Assembly: GCA_946122785.1 (NCBI GenBank)
Contig: CAMGYJ010000002.1
Coordinates: 25,890,492 to 25,954,491 of the forward strand
Length of the DNA stretch: 64,000 nucleotides
DNA from: Linum tenue
Taxonomy: Eukaryota; Streptophyta; Magnoliopsida; Malpighiales; Linaceae
Direction: 5' to 3'
The translations under genes were made by a program, and so were the position numbers. This document shows positions 35,395 to 47,329 of the stretch, piece after piece; the stretch's first letter is position 1, and each line of letters starts with the position of its first letter. The notes beneath the pieces are model-generated. The model made no database searches, had not been told where the DNA came from, and was given only the letters and a program-made list of their open reading frames with translations.

Positions 35395-35775
35395 TCAATT
35401 TAGTAGCCGGTCTTGGATTTCTTTTTGTGTGTACTGTAATGTATATGTATGGGCCTGAATTCTCAATATTTTCTTTAGTGGGTTGCTTTCAAGGAACGGC
35501 TGTATGTATATGCAATTTTTTGGCAGAAAAAAAGATAAAATAATACTTGCTTTAGTTTCAAATAAAAACAGGGTCATATGTTGAGTCATATATCGGAACA
35601 AAAATTTTGAACGAAAAACTCGGTAGCCCACTGTTTGGCCCATTTGGCGCCTAGTTGGAACCAACCCTTTGTATAGACCGACTGCCCACCTTGCCCCATT
35701 TGGGAACTGTTGGAGGCTGACAAAGCCCACACCTAATTTGATCAATGATATTGCAGGGGCTGATTATCAAAAAAA
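35395..35775 (+). mobile_element. Possible 3' end of a retroposed element with A tail
   Basis: The segment ends in gctgattatc followed by about 13 A at 35770-35782. Only the A tail and lack of similarity to the flanks support it; a family cannot be named. Confidence 0.25.
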
Positions 35776-36100
35776 AAAAAATATTTAAGTAATTAGTTAA
35801 GGATTTCATGCTCATGTTAGAACCCCTCTATCGTCAACTATTTTGCTATATATTATTTAGACTAAAGTTAATTTACATTGCTTATATAGTGCTTCAATTC
35901 GATTGTCAAAAATTGAATGTAAGTACATATAGTTTTATTAGCATAATTAAATACGTCTTGCAAAACTATTAGTCCATATTATATATTTTAGAAATTAGCT
36001 AGAAGAAAATATGCTTTTTATATAAAGAAAAAACGTATATATGGAAAAATTGTCAACATTCCTACTGGTAATCCGTTTACTTCATGTTTGGTTTTTATTT

Positions 36101-36441
36101 GGGTAAATACATATATTAGCCACAACTATTCTGAAGCGGGGAATTATAGCCACAACTATGGAAATTCAAATTCTTAGCCAAACGTTAACTCTCTGTTAAC
36201 AATTCCTTTAATAATGCTGACTAAACTTTTATGTTTTAAAGTTATAAATTAAAAACAGTCCGACGTGGCTGCTGCTGTGGTCGATGACGTGGCCTTCTCG
36301 GTTAAAAATTCAATAATAGTAACGAACAGTTAGCCATATCTTGACTCGCAACAATAATTATGGCTAATAATTTGAATTTACATAATTGTGGCTATAATTC
36401 CCCGCTTCATAATAGTTGTGCCTAATATATTGTATTTACCC
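36101..36441. mobile_element. Mutator-type MITE with 9-bp target duplication
   Basis: 341 bp. The left end gggtaaatacatatattagc is inverted on the right (gggtaaatacaatatattag), with about 80 bp of TIR continuing through gaagcggggaattatagcca. Perfect 9-bp duplication TTTTTATTT at 36092-36100 and 36442-36450. Confidence 0.92.
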
Positions 36442-36839
36442 TTTTTATTTATATGTCATCAAATTTTGTGTTGATGCGAAGATTGCTTACTTTACTAATT
36501 CCGATAAGGACTTCAAAATGAGATCGAATAACTTACAAACTAAGAGGAATAGATTGTTAAGGTCCATCAAACTTGCTGAATATTGTTATAATCATCTTCA
36601 AGTGATGCGTTTTGGAGACTTTCAATGTTTATTTTTATTTGCCCGATTTGACATTTCTTCATTTATTTTGATGTTAGAATTTTATCAAATGTATTTCTTA
36701 AATAGGAATTTTAATTTTATTGCAATTGTTGGAGTGTTTGATAATGGAAACTATTCGTATAAATATTGTTGCTATTGTGGATCGATGAGGTGAAAAGGTG
36801 AGAGTACCAAAAGTCCAAAACCACGAGGAATTTCAATAA

Positions 36840-37492
36840 CCAAAGTTTTCATTGTACAACAGACAAGGCAAAGTGAACCACCCTCCACAAAGGTAGCCTC
36901 CAGAAATTTTGAATATGCTACTACAAGCAAATACTTCAATGGCACGTCATTTTTGGAACAGGTCTAAGGCTATAATGAGGTATTTGCATTAACTTATGTT
37001 TTAGATAAATTGGACAATCTATAAATGATGGACGAGAAGTATACGTTTATTCGATTGGAGGTGAAGTATATCATCGAGTTAGTAGCCTAAAACCTATTGA
37101 AGAGAAGATACCAAAATTTTCTCAACTCTACATATATGACAATACATTAAATTCTAAAACCGGTTAGATTATTCCTTCATAGATCCAATTTCAAATCCTT
37201 TTGCATGATTCAGCTATTCAATAATTGCAGGAGATGTTAGCTTCTAAGTAATATCTTAGCAAAAACATTTTGATCTACAATGGATAGATAAAATGACATT
37301 ATTGTTCAGCTTGATGAAACTAGGTTGCTTGCTAAAATATAAGGGGATGGTAGAAAATATGATTTGTCATATGCAAATGAGATTGTTGCTTTAATTGTTG
37401 ACGATAGTAGGGAACAAACATTTTCTCCTTATATCGTTGTCCACTATCAAATTCATGAACTGGAACAAATTAGTATATACTATATATCACCT
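36840..37492 (+). pseudogene. Helitron Rep/helicase relic, left part
   Basis: Degenerate plus-strand frames carry landmarks of the Helitron N-terminal region in the right order. GKV..PP..PPEILNMLLQANT is followed by YNEVFALTYVLDKLDNL, then EVYHRVSSLKPIEEKIPKFS with QLYIYD, then GDGRKYDLSYANEIVALIVD. These match the family pattern (PKFxQLYIYDTENE, Y.LP...E.AALIVGD). Several stops and frameshifts make it inactive. The second copia element interrupts it at 37498. The open frame at 36416-36793 just upstream was not recognised. Confidence 0.75.
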
Positions 37493-37497
37493 AATTT

Positions 37498-37751
37498 TGT
37501 AAAAACTGAAAAGTAACGCAGAACACAAACGATTTACGTGGTATCCCCGTTCGATGTGAACGGGACTAATCCACGGAGAAGAAACTCTTCTCGGTTCTTT
37601 CTTATTATTATGACTGCTGCGTACAGATTACAAGGAGAATATGCAACCTATAAATACTTAACCCTAATGCCACAAAACCTAGGGCTAAGCCGTAGGAACC
37701 ATAGTGGCAAAGTGTCAAAATGGTCCCTACTAAAACACAGCGTATCCTTTA
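37498..37751 (-). repeat. 3' LTR of copia 2
   Basis: Identical to 42130-42383. Its first three bases in element sense (37751-37749, TAA) are the stop codon of pol. Confidence 0.95.
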
Positions 37752-40700
37752 CCCTCCCGCAAGCGGAGCATGCAGGTCACAAATGCCCAGCTTGGAGAGG
37801 AGATAATGAAACTGATCACTACCTAAACCTTTGGTGAAGATATCAGCGAGCTGATCGCGAGAGGACACCTTGGCAGGTAGAACGGTGCGCGCAGTGACAT
37901 GGTCCCGAACGAAATAGCAATCAAGTTCAACATGCTTAGTCCGTTCATGAAAAACCGGGTTGACAGCGATGTGCAGAGCTGCCTGATTATCACAGTGAAG
38001 CGGAGTAGGGCCAGGTTGGGAGACACCCAACTCAAGAAGAAGGGCTCGAAGCCAAAGGACCTCACTAACGGCACTTGCCATAGCCCGATATTCGGCTTCA
38101 GCAGAAGACCGGGCAACAACTGTTTGCTTCTTGGTGCGCCAGGAAACCGGAGCACCGCCCAAAAGAATAAAATACCCAGAAGTGGATCGTCGAGTAAGCT
38201 GGCAGCCAGCCCAATCAGCATCACAATATGCTGTCAACTGAAGATTACCAGAAGAAGGCAGTAAAATACCCTGACCTGGGGCATTCTTAAGATAACGGAG
38301 AATCCTGTCTGCAGCGACAACATGAGCAGGAGACGGGTCATGCACAAACCGGCTAAGAACATTAACGGCATAGACGATGTCAGGACGAGTGACCGTCAGG
38401 TACTGCAAACGACCAATCAAACGTCGATAGGCCGACTGGTCAACCTCAGGAGACGAGGCAGTGTCACTGGCAGTGACTGGAGAAGCACGGGTTAACTGAT
38501 GATTCTGTTCAATGGGCGTGGAACTCGGGCGCCCCCCGTAAGCCCTGCATCCTGCAGTAGATCAAGTGTGTACTTACGCTGGCTCAAGAAAATACCTTTC
38601 TGTGAACGAGCAACCTCAATCCCCAAAAAATATTTAAGAGGACCCAAATTCTTGATGCCGAACTGAGCATCCAGAGTATCCTTAACTGTCTGAATAAAAA
38701 CATCGTCATCACCAGCAAGAACAACGTCGTCAACATAGATAAGGGCAGTGACAAAGCTAGTAGCAGTTCGTCGAACAAACATCGAATAATCAGCACGAGA
38801 GCGAGTAAAACCCATCTCTAACAAAGTCGAGGTGAATTTTGCATACCAGTTGCGTGATGCTTGCTTCAAACCGTACAAGGATTTATGCAAGCGACAAACT
38901 CGTGTGTCACCAGGAGCAGCAAATCCCGGAGGAATCTTCATGTAGACCTCCTCCTCAAGATCACCGTGAAGAAAGGCGTTGTTCACGTCAAGTTGATGAA
39001 CAGCCCACCCACGAACGGCGGCAACAGCCAGTAAAGCTCGAACACTGACCAGTTTGGCTACCGGGGCATACGTATCATGATAATCAATGCCCTCAACTTG
39101 CGTGAACCCTTTGGCGACAAGCCGGGCCTTGTAGCGCTCCACGCTCCCGTCAGGCAAGTATTTAATTTTATAGACCCATTTAGGAATGATGGCTTTCTTT
39201 CCCGGAGGTAATTCCACAAGGGACCAAGTATGGTTCGCCTCCAATGCCTTCATCTCACGTTGCATGGCTGCTCTCCATTCAATATGGCGAATGGCTTCAT
39301 GAAAGTGATTAGGCTCGGGAACCTGTGACACGGAAGCAAGAAAAGCTTGATGGCCTGGGGAGAAAGCATGATAGCTGACCTGGCGTTCAAGTGGATGAGG
39401 CACATTTGAAGGTGGTAAATCCGTCGTATATACGTCGAGGTGACGAGGTACCGTGCGAGTGCGCAAGCTGCGGCGCACGGGTGGCACTTCTGGCGACGTC
39501 CTCGCTGCTGCATCGGGAGGATCCACCTCCAAGGAGTCATGCTCCAAATCAGAAGCAGCTGAGTCATGTTCATCGGCCACAGCTGCCACTTCCCGAGAAA
39601 ACACGTCATCATCAGGAGGAATATCAACGACGGGAGGGGAAGGGGCCTGTGGAACAGCGGCCGAGGGCGCTACAGAGCTCCCAGCCGAAACATGAAATGG
39701 AAAAACATGCTCAATGAATATCACGTCGCGGCTAACGTAAAATTTCCGAGCCGCAGGGTCCCATAAGCGGTAGCCCTTCTGATGCGCGGGGTAGCCAACA
39801 AAAACAGAAGGACGACCACGTTCAGCAAACTTCGAGAGTCCTTTATGCGTGTCCTTACCATAGGCTAAGCACCCAAACACTCGAAGATGATCATAAGTCG
39901 GAAGGCGACCAAAAAGAAGTTCATACGGACTACGATTCCCAAGAACCTTGGAAGGCAACCTGTTGATCAAGTAAGTAGCAGTAAGAACCGACTCGCCCCA
40001 GAATTTTAACGGCAAATTCGCACGAAACATCAAGGCACGAGCAGTCTCTAGCAAATGACGATGTTTACGTTCAACCACCCCATTTTGCTGTGGGGTATCG
40101 GTGCATGAAGTCTGAAGAAGAATGCCGCGAGCCTCATAGAGAGATCGCAGTCGATCAGTCTGAAATTCCATCCCGTTATCGGCCTGAATACGAGTAACTT
40201 CCTGCTGAAACTGAGTGTGAGCCATATTGAGAAACAATTCAAGATACCGTTCTGTTTCAGACTTATACCGCATCAAATAAATCCAAGTAGCTCGACTGAA
40301 ATCATCAACTATAGTCAAAAAATATTGAGCACCATCATGAGTAGGGGTCTTAAAACCACCCCAAATATCCACATGAATCATCTGAAAACAACGAGTAGTC
40401 TTGATAGTACTCTTAGGAAAAGGAAGTCGAGTCTGCTTCGCGCGAATACAAGAATCACAAGAGTCAATCGCGCATTTATTCTGAATAGAATCAAACAAAA
40501 ACTTGGTTTTCTCCGCTGATGGATGCCCCAAACGCGAATGCCAAATTTCATCCATCCGTTGACCACCAATGGACGCAGCCAAGGCCCTCGATCTGTTGCC
40601 CCCAAACAACTGAAGATAATAAAGACCGTCGCGAAGCTTCCCACTACCAATCATCCTCTTGGAGTGTAAGTCCTGAACGACGCAAAAATCGTGCAAAAAT

Positions 40701-41365
40701 ATCAATGCTACATCAAAATCTTTCGTCAACCTGCTGACAGATAGGAGATTGCATTTAAAGAGTGGTATATTCAACACGTGACTGAGTTTCATCCCTCGGG
40801 ACAGCCTAACATCTCCAATTCTGGTTACCGGAATACTCTCACCGTTAGGTAATTTAACCGGAAGATAACCTGTGACATTTTCTGAATTCTCCAATATACT
40901 AGTATCATTGGTGATATACTCATTGCAACCAGAGTCGATAACCCACTCAGTAGAACAGAATTCCTTACCAGCCATGTTTGCCGTGGCTTCTGTGTTCGAA
41001 GGAGCGCCTTGACTACCTGTCTGACTTAGGAACTGGACGAGCTGTTGAACTTGCTCGCCAGAGAGACCCGGGATTTTAATCCCAGCCGCAGAAGGCGCGG
41101 AAGCCTGGGCAGCTCGAGGTGTTTCCTTCCGTTGTGGACGCTTGCTACTCTTCTCCGTTGACCGCCCTTTCTTTTCTTGCCACCAATCTGGATAACCTAT
41201 AAGCTCAAAACAGTTCTCTTTGGTGTGTCCAGACCTCAAGCAATGCGGACAGCGGATCTTCTCCCCTTTATCGCCCTTGTCATCACGCCGACCCTCACGG
41301 TCTTGCCGAACTTGGAAAGCTGCCGCATCCACTACGGGACGACGACTAGCAGCAATGTTTTTGTG
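37749..41365 (-). pseudogene. pol: Copia 2 protease-integrase-RT-RNase H, one frameshift
   Basis: Two frames, 41365-38492 and 38420-37749, join across one shift. Domains in order: zinc knuckle (CPHCLRSGHTKENC), protease (DSGCNEYITN), integrase with intact D, D and E (HVDIWG, QADNGMEF, NGVVERKH), RT (YVDDVVLAGDD) and RNase H (DNQAALHIAVN). The shift lies in or beside the C6 run at 38532-38537; one missing base there would explain it. Homopolymer changes are also a usual assembly error, so this should be confirmed. All catalytic residues seen are intact. Confidence 0.9.
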
Positions 41366-42094
41366 CTACTCCTCCGTGGAAACCAACCGGTAGGCTTCCC
41401 CAATGTTAGGCGTAGGTTTCATGGACAATATTTGAGTCTTCACAGTCGAGAATGAATCATCAAGCCCCATGAGGAAATCAAACAACCTGTCGCTCTCTAG
41501 GTTGTCATGGACCCGTTTCTCAATATCACAAGTACACAAGCCGCAGATACATTTAGGGGTAGGTTTAATCGTCTGCATCTCATCCCAAAGACCACGGAGC
41601 TTGGTGTAGAACGTAGAAACCGAAAGTTTTTCTTGTCGCAACAGACCCATCGACTGTCGCAGCTCATACGCGCGCGGTGCCGAGCTCTGGCCAAAACGCG
41701 CTTCCAAGTCCACCCAAATTTCCCTAGCTGTCTTAGCATAGCGAATTGAGTTACGCACATCCTTCTCCATCCCTGTTTTCAGCCAACCCTTGACTAGGGC
41801 ATCGCTTTGAAGCCAAGCTCCAATCCATTCTTCATTCGTCGGCTTTGTGACAGTCCCGTCAACAATGCCCATCTTGTTTTTTGCGATGAGGGCCTCGGAC
41901 ATATCTGTCACCCATTCACCGTAATTCGAATCGTTCAGTAGCTCCCCAACAAAGAGCTGACCCGGACTGTCCGATGCTAGAACTCTCAAGGCCGCCGGCA
42001 TGCTCGACGGTGCTGTTCCACCAGAGCCGCCACCATTCGCACCGAGGACCATGGTGCTGTTGTTCACGTCGGCAGTTCCACTAGTATCCGTCAT
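41366..42094 (-). pseudogene. gag: Copia 2 gag, ended by a nonsense codon
   Basis: 242 codons starting MTDTSGTADVNNSTMVLGAN, with the copia gag core FVGELLNDSNYGEWVTDMSE. Same reading frame as pol: the TAG at 41366-41368 stands where a Gln codon is expected (STEE then stop then HKNIAASRRP), a C-to-T change. Without it gag and pol would be one open frame. Confidence 0.88.
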
Positions 42095-42129
42095 AGGTTT
42101 GGATCGTCAAAGGACCTGCTCTGATACCA

Positions 42130-42383
42130 TGTAAAAACTGAAAAGTAACGCAGAACACAAACGATTTACGTGGTATCCCCGTTCGATGTGAACGGGACTA
42201 ATCCACGGAGAAGAAACTCTTCTCGGTTCTTTCTTATTATTATGACTGCTGCGTACAGATTACAAGGAGAATATGCAACCTATAAATACTTAACCCTAAT
42301 GCCACAAAACCTAGGGCTAAGCCGTAGGAACCATAGTGGCAAAGTGTCAAAATGGTCCCTACTAAAACACAGCGTATCCTTTA
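42130..42383 (-). repeat. 5' LTR of copia 2 with promoter and hairpins
   Basis: Contains a TATA-like box in element sense (tataaata on the plus strand, 42281-42288). Hairpin 1 is 42208-42224 (stem GAGAAGA/TCTTCTC). Hairpin 2 is 42178-42196, with outer pair CGTGG 42169-42173 and CCACG 42203-42207. Both match the layout of copia 1. Confidence 0.9.
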
Positions 42384-42388
42384 AATTT

Positions 42389-42560
42389 TAATGGCTTTGG
42401 AATATCTCATATTCCCACATGATGAGAATGGTTGACACTCAAATATTACATATTTTGACATTGAGGATGCAAATGGACTCAACAATAAGATTGTGAGTCA
42501 ATGTGAATTTTACAATTATATACTTCAAACAAGACTCAAAATATCATACTCATTGTTGTT
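42389..42560 (+). pseudogene. Helitron Rep/helicase relic, right part
   Basis: Continues the relic beyond copia 2. The frame MALEYLIFPHDENG, then stop, then HSNITYFDIEDANG and CEFYNYILQTR, corresponds to the family pattern MALQYPLLFPYGEDG...FY.Y.LQ.R. The order and gap-free continuation across the copia target duplication confirm that the element landed inside the Helitron. Confidence 0.75.
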
Positions 42561-43435
42561 GTGTGGAAAGCTGTAACAACATTGCTACCAAGGTTTTTTT
42601 TTTATTCTTACTTGAGAGGTGAGTCGGATACCAATATGAGCAGAAAATGTGTGATTTAACTTAATCACATACATGTAGTCCTCTATATAACTATGTAAAC
42701 TTTGACAGTGAGAAATAAATTGAAATGTGATTTGATTATGCTTTTTGTGAGTTGGTTCTTTTGAATGAGTTTGATTTCTTGCTTTCAATTACAAATTTTA
42801 ATTTTTCAGTAATTGAATATTTAAGGCTATTTTATATTATCAAATGAAAATAATATTATTTTGTACAATGATTACTGTTATTTATTCCATTTACCAAATT
42901 CATCCGGCCAACGGGCGGGCCCAAATCTAGTGTCCTCTACTGCTCTGACAGTCCTTAACTTTGCGATTCTTCTCTTTTATTTTTTCCTAGTAAATACTTC
43001 CAAATTCGTTTTTAATATTCCTCTTTTCACTAATTCTTCTTCTTGAAACTTGCTACCTAGATTTTATCCTAATAATGTGTCTAATTATTATATTTCTCGC
43101 AATAAAGTATGTGAATAACTCAGTTTTAAAATTGAATCAGTATTGGCCTATTGGGATCGTAAATGATTATTTTGTAAGCTACATGATATCCTGAATAATT
43201 TGAATGATAATTGTTTTTGACAAAAAAAAAATGCAATATGAGATTATGCCATAGGTAATAACTTTTTTATAATGACAAAATTAGTTATAGGTAATAGAAA
43301 TTGATAATGTAAATCAACTTATCATACATTTTGTTAAAAATTCAGGACCCACCTTCTCAAGAATTATGGCTACGCCCTTGGTTTTAATGAGAATGGTCAA
43401 TATGTTAAAATTAGGTAGATCTTTAGAATAATGTA
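42561..43435. other. No gene seen
   Basis: AT-rich intergenic sequence; short frames only. A gaattatggctacgccctt-type phrase near 43360 resembles ends of some DNA transposons, but no partner was found. Confidence 0.45.
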
Positions 43436-44389
43436 GTTTATTTGTAAAACCACCGAGTTAATTGTATGGTTAGTCACTAAAATTCCAAAAAACGTTAACG
43501 TTTGGTCAGTAGAAATAATTAATTCTATTGGTGGTCATCAGAATTAGGTGAACAATCAAAATTTGATCACTCTTCGTTAGTCTCTGTCCGTCTTTGTTAA
43601 CACGGGCGAAAGTTAGCAGCAAACTGGGTTGCTCCCAATGGCTGCTGTCAGCCCATTTGTCACACTATGATTGGTTCAAAGTTAATTGTTTACTAATTTT
43701 AATGGTTAATTAAAGTGCAAAGACCAGAGAACGAAACAGACCTAAGTTTCCGTTACTTTCTCTTCCAATTAACGGGATGGGTTAGCATTACTTTCTCTTT
43801 CACATGTTTCAAAGAGTTTAGAGACTAATAAAATTATATTTTTTTGTTAAATATGTATGTACATATTTTATCGCTTTAAAACTTTCGTATGACGGTATCA
43901 GTATTATTTTGTGTTTTATTTTATTTTTTTCGTTCATTTGATTGCTCTCGTACTAAACGCGTATAAAACACGTATAACATATTTAATATCCGTATTTAAT
44001 GTATTAAATTGCTAACTTAAATATTATTTATATATTTATAACTATTAATGTACTATTAAAACATTAGTTTAATAACAAAGTAAATTACATGTGCGTATTT
44101 TATACGTAAATTACCCATACTGGATTTTACTAACTATGTGGTGCAGAACCGTTACAACATTTGTTTTACTAATTGGATTATCACATTTTCGGAGATTATT
44201 TTCTTATAAGTAGTATTTTTTTAATGATTATATTTAAATTGATACCATTCTTTTTGAATGATTTTTTTAATGTATACTAGACTTAATTTATTTATAATTA
44301 TATTCCTAAAACTTCAAATCTACTGTCCAAATCCCGAAGGAGGTTGACCGAATTGACCATACATGTCACCTTAACATGGATTTTTCGGT

Positions 44390-44760
44390 AGACCTAATCC
44401 TGAAGGAGGTCGACCGAATTGACTAATTTCAGCACAACGAGAAACCATCGCGGTCGACCTCAAAGATCATCTGGTCGACCGTACGTAGTTTAAGTTGTTA
44501 TTTTTGGTCGACCACAATAAAACCCCGGTCGGCCATTTCGTTGGCGTCAGAAACAACATGGTCGACCGTAACAGTATATAGGTCGACCACTTGATGGCGT
44601 TCATTAACAACATGGTCGACCATTTACAGAAAAGAGGTCGACCTGATAGAAGAGAAGTGTTCTATCCATTTGTCCAATCATCATTTTATGTAAAATGAAG
44701 ATTAAGTGTTGGTTTCGAGGTCGTCCTAATCCGGTACGAGGTCGACCGAATAGAAGAAAG
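44390..44760. repeat. GGTCGACC motif cluster, left side
   Basis: About nine exact and several one-mismatch copies of GGTCGACC, with a repeated phrase gaaggaggtcgaccgaattg. Spacing is irregular (20-50 bp). Confidence 0.85.
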
Positions 44761-44863
44761 TCAACCTATGCCATGTGTCTTTTTTGCTTATGTATGCCGA
44801 TTTGTGTGGTTCTTTTGCTCGTACAAATTATGTTTCAAACCATCATAAATAGTCATAAATAAA

Positions 44864-45510
44864 GGGCATTGCTATTTGTCGCCCTAAATTTTTTTATTCG
44901 TCGCCCTAATTCAATTAAATTTACTTTAATGTCCTTAGTTCATTTATTAATTTTTCAAACACTTAAATCCCAAACAGAACAAAAAGAAAATGAGCAAACG
45001 GTGGTGGAACCTAAACCCTCGGCCTCCCCACCCCAAACTAGATCCCAGCCGCCCACTTTGTTGTCGCTTGAGAAGAGAGAAAGAATCCGGCGAAGCTTCA
45101 GTCGGAAGAAGAAATCAGGCTACTCCCCTCAAACTTGCCTTCGTCGCCCTCCTATTATGCCGCCCACCTCCATTGTTATCATTCATTGGAAAAATGAAGA
45201 GTAATAACTAATAACTAATAATACCAAAAAGAGAAATAATATATTAATTAATTAATAAAAAAATGAGAATTACAATCTCAAATCAGCCTCCTCGCATCCC
45301 CGTCGCAAATCCATCTCCGTCGTTGCTTCTGCAATCATGTTGGCCCGCCGCTGCTGCTTCAATAATCCTGCCGGCCCAACGCTAGTTTCTTCTCTCTTGC
45401 AACAACATGGCGGAGACGGGTTGAATTGGAATTGGATTGAGGATAAATATGTCAATTTGTTGTGTTTTAGGGCGATAAATTTAAATTTTAGGGCGACGAA
45501 TAGCGATTCA
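44864..45510. mobile_element. Nested TIR element with gggcgac ends
   Basis: The left end ggcattgctatttgtcgccc, followed by a second tcgtcgccctaa, is inverted on the right (ttagggcgacgaatagcgat preceded by tttagggcgataaat). About 45 bp of imperfect TIR. Flanks cataaataa and gataaataa resemble a 9-bp duplication with one mismatch and a slight offset. It interrupts the GGTCGACC zone and contains none of these motifs. The frame at 44869-45204 has no recognised domain. Confidence 0.6.
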
Positions 45511-45844
45511 GATAAATAATGATAACAAGGAATCATCACTTCATAACATAACAACTAAACAAACTAACAAGAAATACAATAAAACACAAATAATAATTGT
45601 TCACGCATAAAAAAAACTAAAACAACAAAATAACAATCAACAATCGTTTTTAACACTTAACAATAAAAACACATAATCTAAAATCATCGAGTTCCTACTC
45701 CTGTCCCCTCTCTCCCTCATCCACATTTTCTTCATTGTTGTTGCTAGCATGATGGTAGTCGGATGTGGTGGGATGCATGTATCTTCCACTGAAAGATCGA
45801 AACTCATCTCGCATCTCATTCACGGTCACTTGCAGTGTGCTCAT

Positions 45845-47279
45845 CTAGGTGGTCTTTTGCCCCATGTAGTCGTACATGCTAGTCATCTGGGTGGACATCT
45901 GGCCCATGTATTCGTACATGTCATCCATGCGCTCCCACACACGCTCTAAGGTGACCGGTGGAGTTGAACTCTGTGCCTGCGGTATTGGCTCGTCTCCAGC
46001 TCCTTCATCAAAATCACCATCATCATCATCATCATCATCATCACCACCACCACCACCATGAACACCATGAGCATTGTTTATGCGGACGGACATACTCACC
46101 ATTACGCAGCTCAAAGCCCATCTTTTTTAGAGATGAAACTGTATAGAAATCTTTACTTGAGATTCTAAAGCCAACCTCACCACTTAAATCCACATTAAAA
46201 TACTCAAATAGCAAAGTCAGGATCATCCCATAAGGAAGATTCCTGTTTGAACTCTCTGCAGCAGTAAGCATGTGGTTACAGATCAAGTATGGCAAGTTCA
46301 CCTTCTCGTCTAACAGTAGGTTGGTGAGGAACTCCATGTCGAAGTAGGTGACTGTCTCCCGATGTCCACCCTTTGGCAGAATGTTGTAGGAAAGCATGTG
46401 GTGAAGAACTCTGGCTTGAACTGTCAGGTGGTTACTCGTTGGCCTACTGCGACCCTGAGCATCTTCCTCTTCATCAAGACCACATACCGTCTGGATTTGC
46501 TTGGCTCTCGAGAAATGAGTTTCATTCCAAGCAGTGTAAGAATTGATTCTCTTCCCCTCGTTTGGAGCCTCTAGTACTTGCGCCAAAACATTCTTGCTGA
46601 TGCGCATCTCCACCCCATTCACATAGCTTTTAAATGCATGAATGGATCCATTTGCATTATGCTGATAGGTGATGTTGTTGTAGGAGCACTTCTACTATGC
46701 TATATAGTATTGGTGCTTTAATGTACAACTTAAAGTTGTACCATAACATTAAATGTATAAGTTTAGGTTGTACCATAAAGCAATTTGTATCATTATGTTA
46801 TGGTACAACTTTACAACTTGAAGTTGTACCATCACACAAGGTACAAGTTTAAGTTGTACCATAAAAGAATTTGTACAAAAAGTATAGGTACAATCTGAAG
46901 TTGTACCATAACGTTAAATGTACAATTTCAAATTGTACCATAAAAACAAAAATCTATAGCACCAATACTATATAGCATTGTAAAATTCCACGTTGTTGTA
47001 GAAGTACTGTACCATTTTTGGGTAGTATGGTGCATTCAAAGATATCACCTTTAGCCACTCTTGCTCGACAAAGGGTCCTGGAAACCCGTAATTCTCGAAA
47101 TGAGAATACGCATCCGTCGTCAATGGCCTTCCAGGAGCCACCTTGCAGTTGTGCATTCTCCTCTCTTCAAATTTGTCACTTTGCTCCTTGGCCTGGAACA
47201 AAGAGAGGCTGAACTCTACCCATTCCGAACTTGCGGCAGCGACTTTGTTTGCCTTTCTTTTCTTTTTGCTGCCAAACAT
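45845..47279 (-). pseudogene. Putative plant transposon protein, split by a MITE
   Basis: Starts at ATG 47279, MFGSKKKRKANKVAAASSEW, with a basic nuclear-signal-like run. The middle matches the 'putative plant transposon protein' family (PF20167 as I recall it): HHMLSYNILPKGGHRETVTY, LPYLICNHMLTAAESSNRNL, LPYGMILTLLFEYFNVDLSG. The end holds Gly and Asp runs made by a (GGTGAT)-type microsatellite and Met/Tyr heptad-like repeats (MDDMYEYMGQMSTQMTSMYD). A 309-bp MITE with 9-bp duplication interrupts it at 46683-46991; the two halves meet in the same frame across it. A 1-bp shift near 46085 separates the C-terminal part. The function of the family is unknown to me; it is found with plant transposons. 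Confidence 0.7.
46683..46991. mobile_element. Mutator-type MITE inside the transposon-protein gene
   Basis: 309 bp with perfect 9-bp duplication GTTGTTGTA at 46674-46682 and 46992-47000. Inverted ends share atgctatatagtattggtgc within about 34 bp of imperfect TIR. The interior is made of alternating gtacaactt/aagttgtacc units. Insertion plus duplication equals 318 bp, a multiple of three. Confidence 0.92.
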
Positions 47280-47329
47280 CCTGAGATCAAACACACGAGA
47301 ATAAACGTTAGGAACATTTTTGAAATGAA

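Larger units (their letters stand above)
37493..42388 (-). mobile_element. Ty1/copia retrotransposon 2, identical LTRs
   Basis: LTRs at 37498-37751 and 42130-42383, 254 bp each, identical by eye, so the insertion is very young. The 5-bp duplication AATTT lies at 37493-37497 and 42384-42388. Read in its own direction (minus strand) the LTR starts TA and ends CA, a known but uncommon variant of TG..CA. The PBS at 42118-42129 reads tggtatcagagc on the minus strand (initiator Met tRNA) and is followed by gag. The purine tract gggaggg touches the 3' LTR. It inserted into the Helitron relic. Confidence 0.95.

Noticed and set aside
36416..36793. 125-codon frame right of the MULE MITE
   Set aside because: AT-driven composition and no recognisable motif; it may belong to the Helitron relic, but I cannot show it.
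42561..43435. Possible transposon end with gaattatggctacgccc
   Set aside because: No inverted partner and no target duplication found nearby.
45950..46070. Poly-His or poly-Asp gene suggested by long CAT/GAT runs
   Set aside because: The run is a microsatellite inside the transposon-protein frame; the plus-strand His frame is its shadow.
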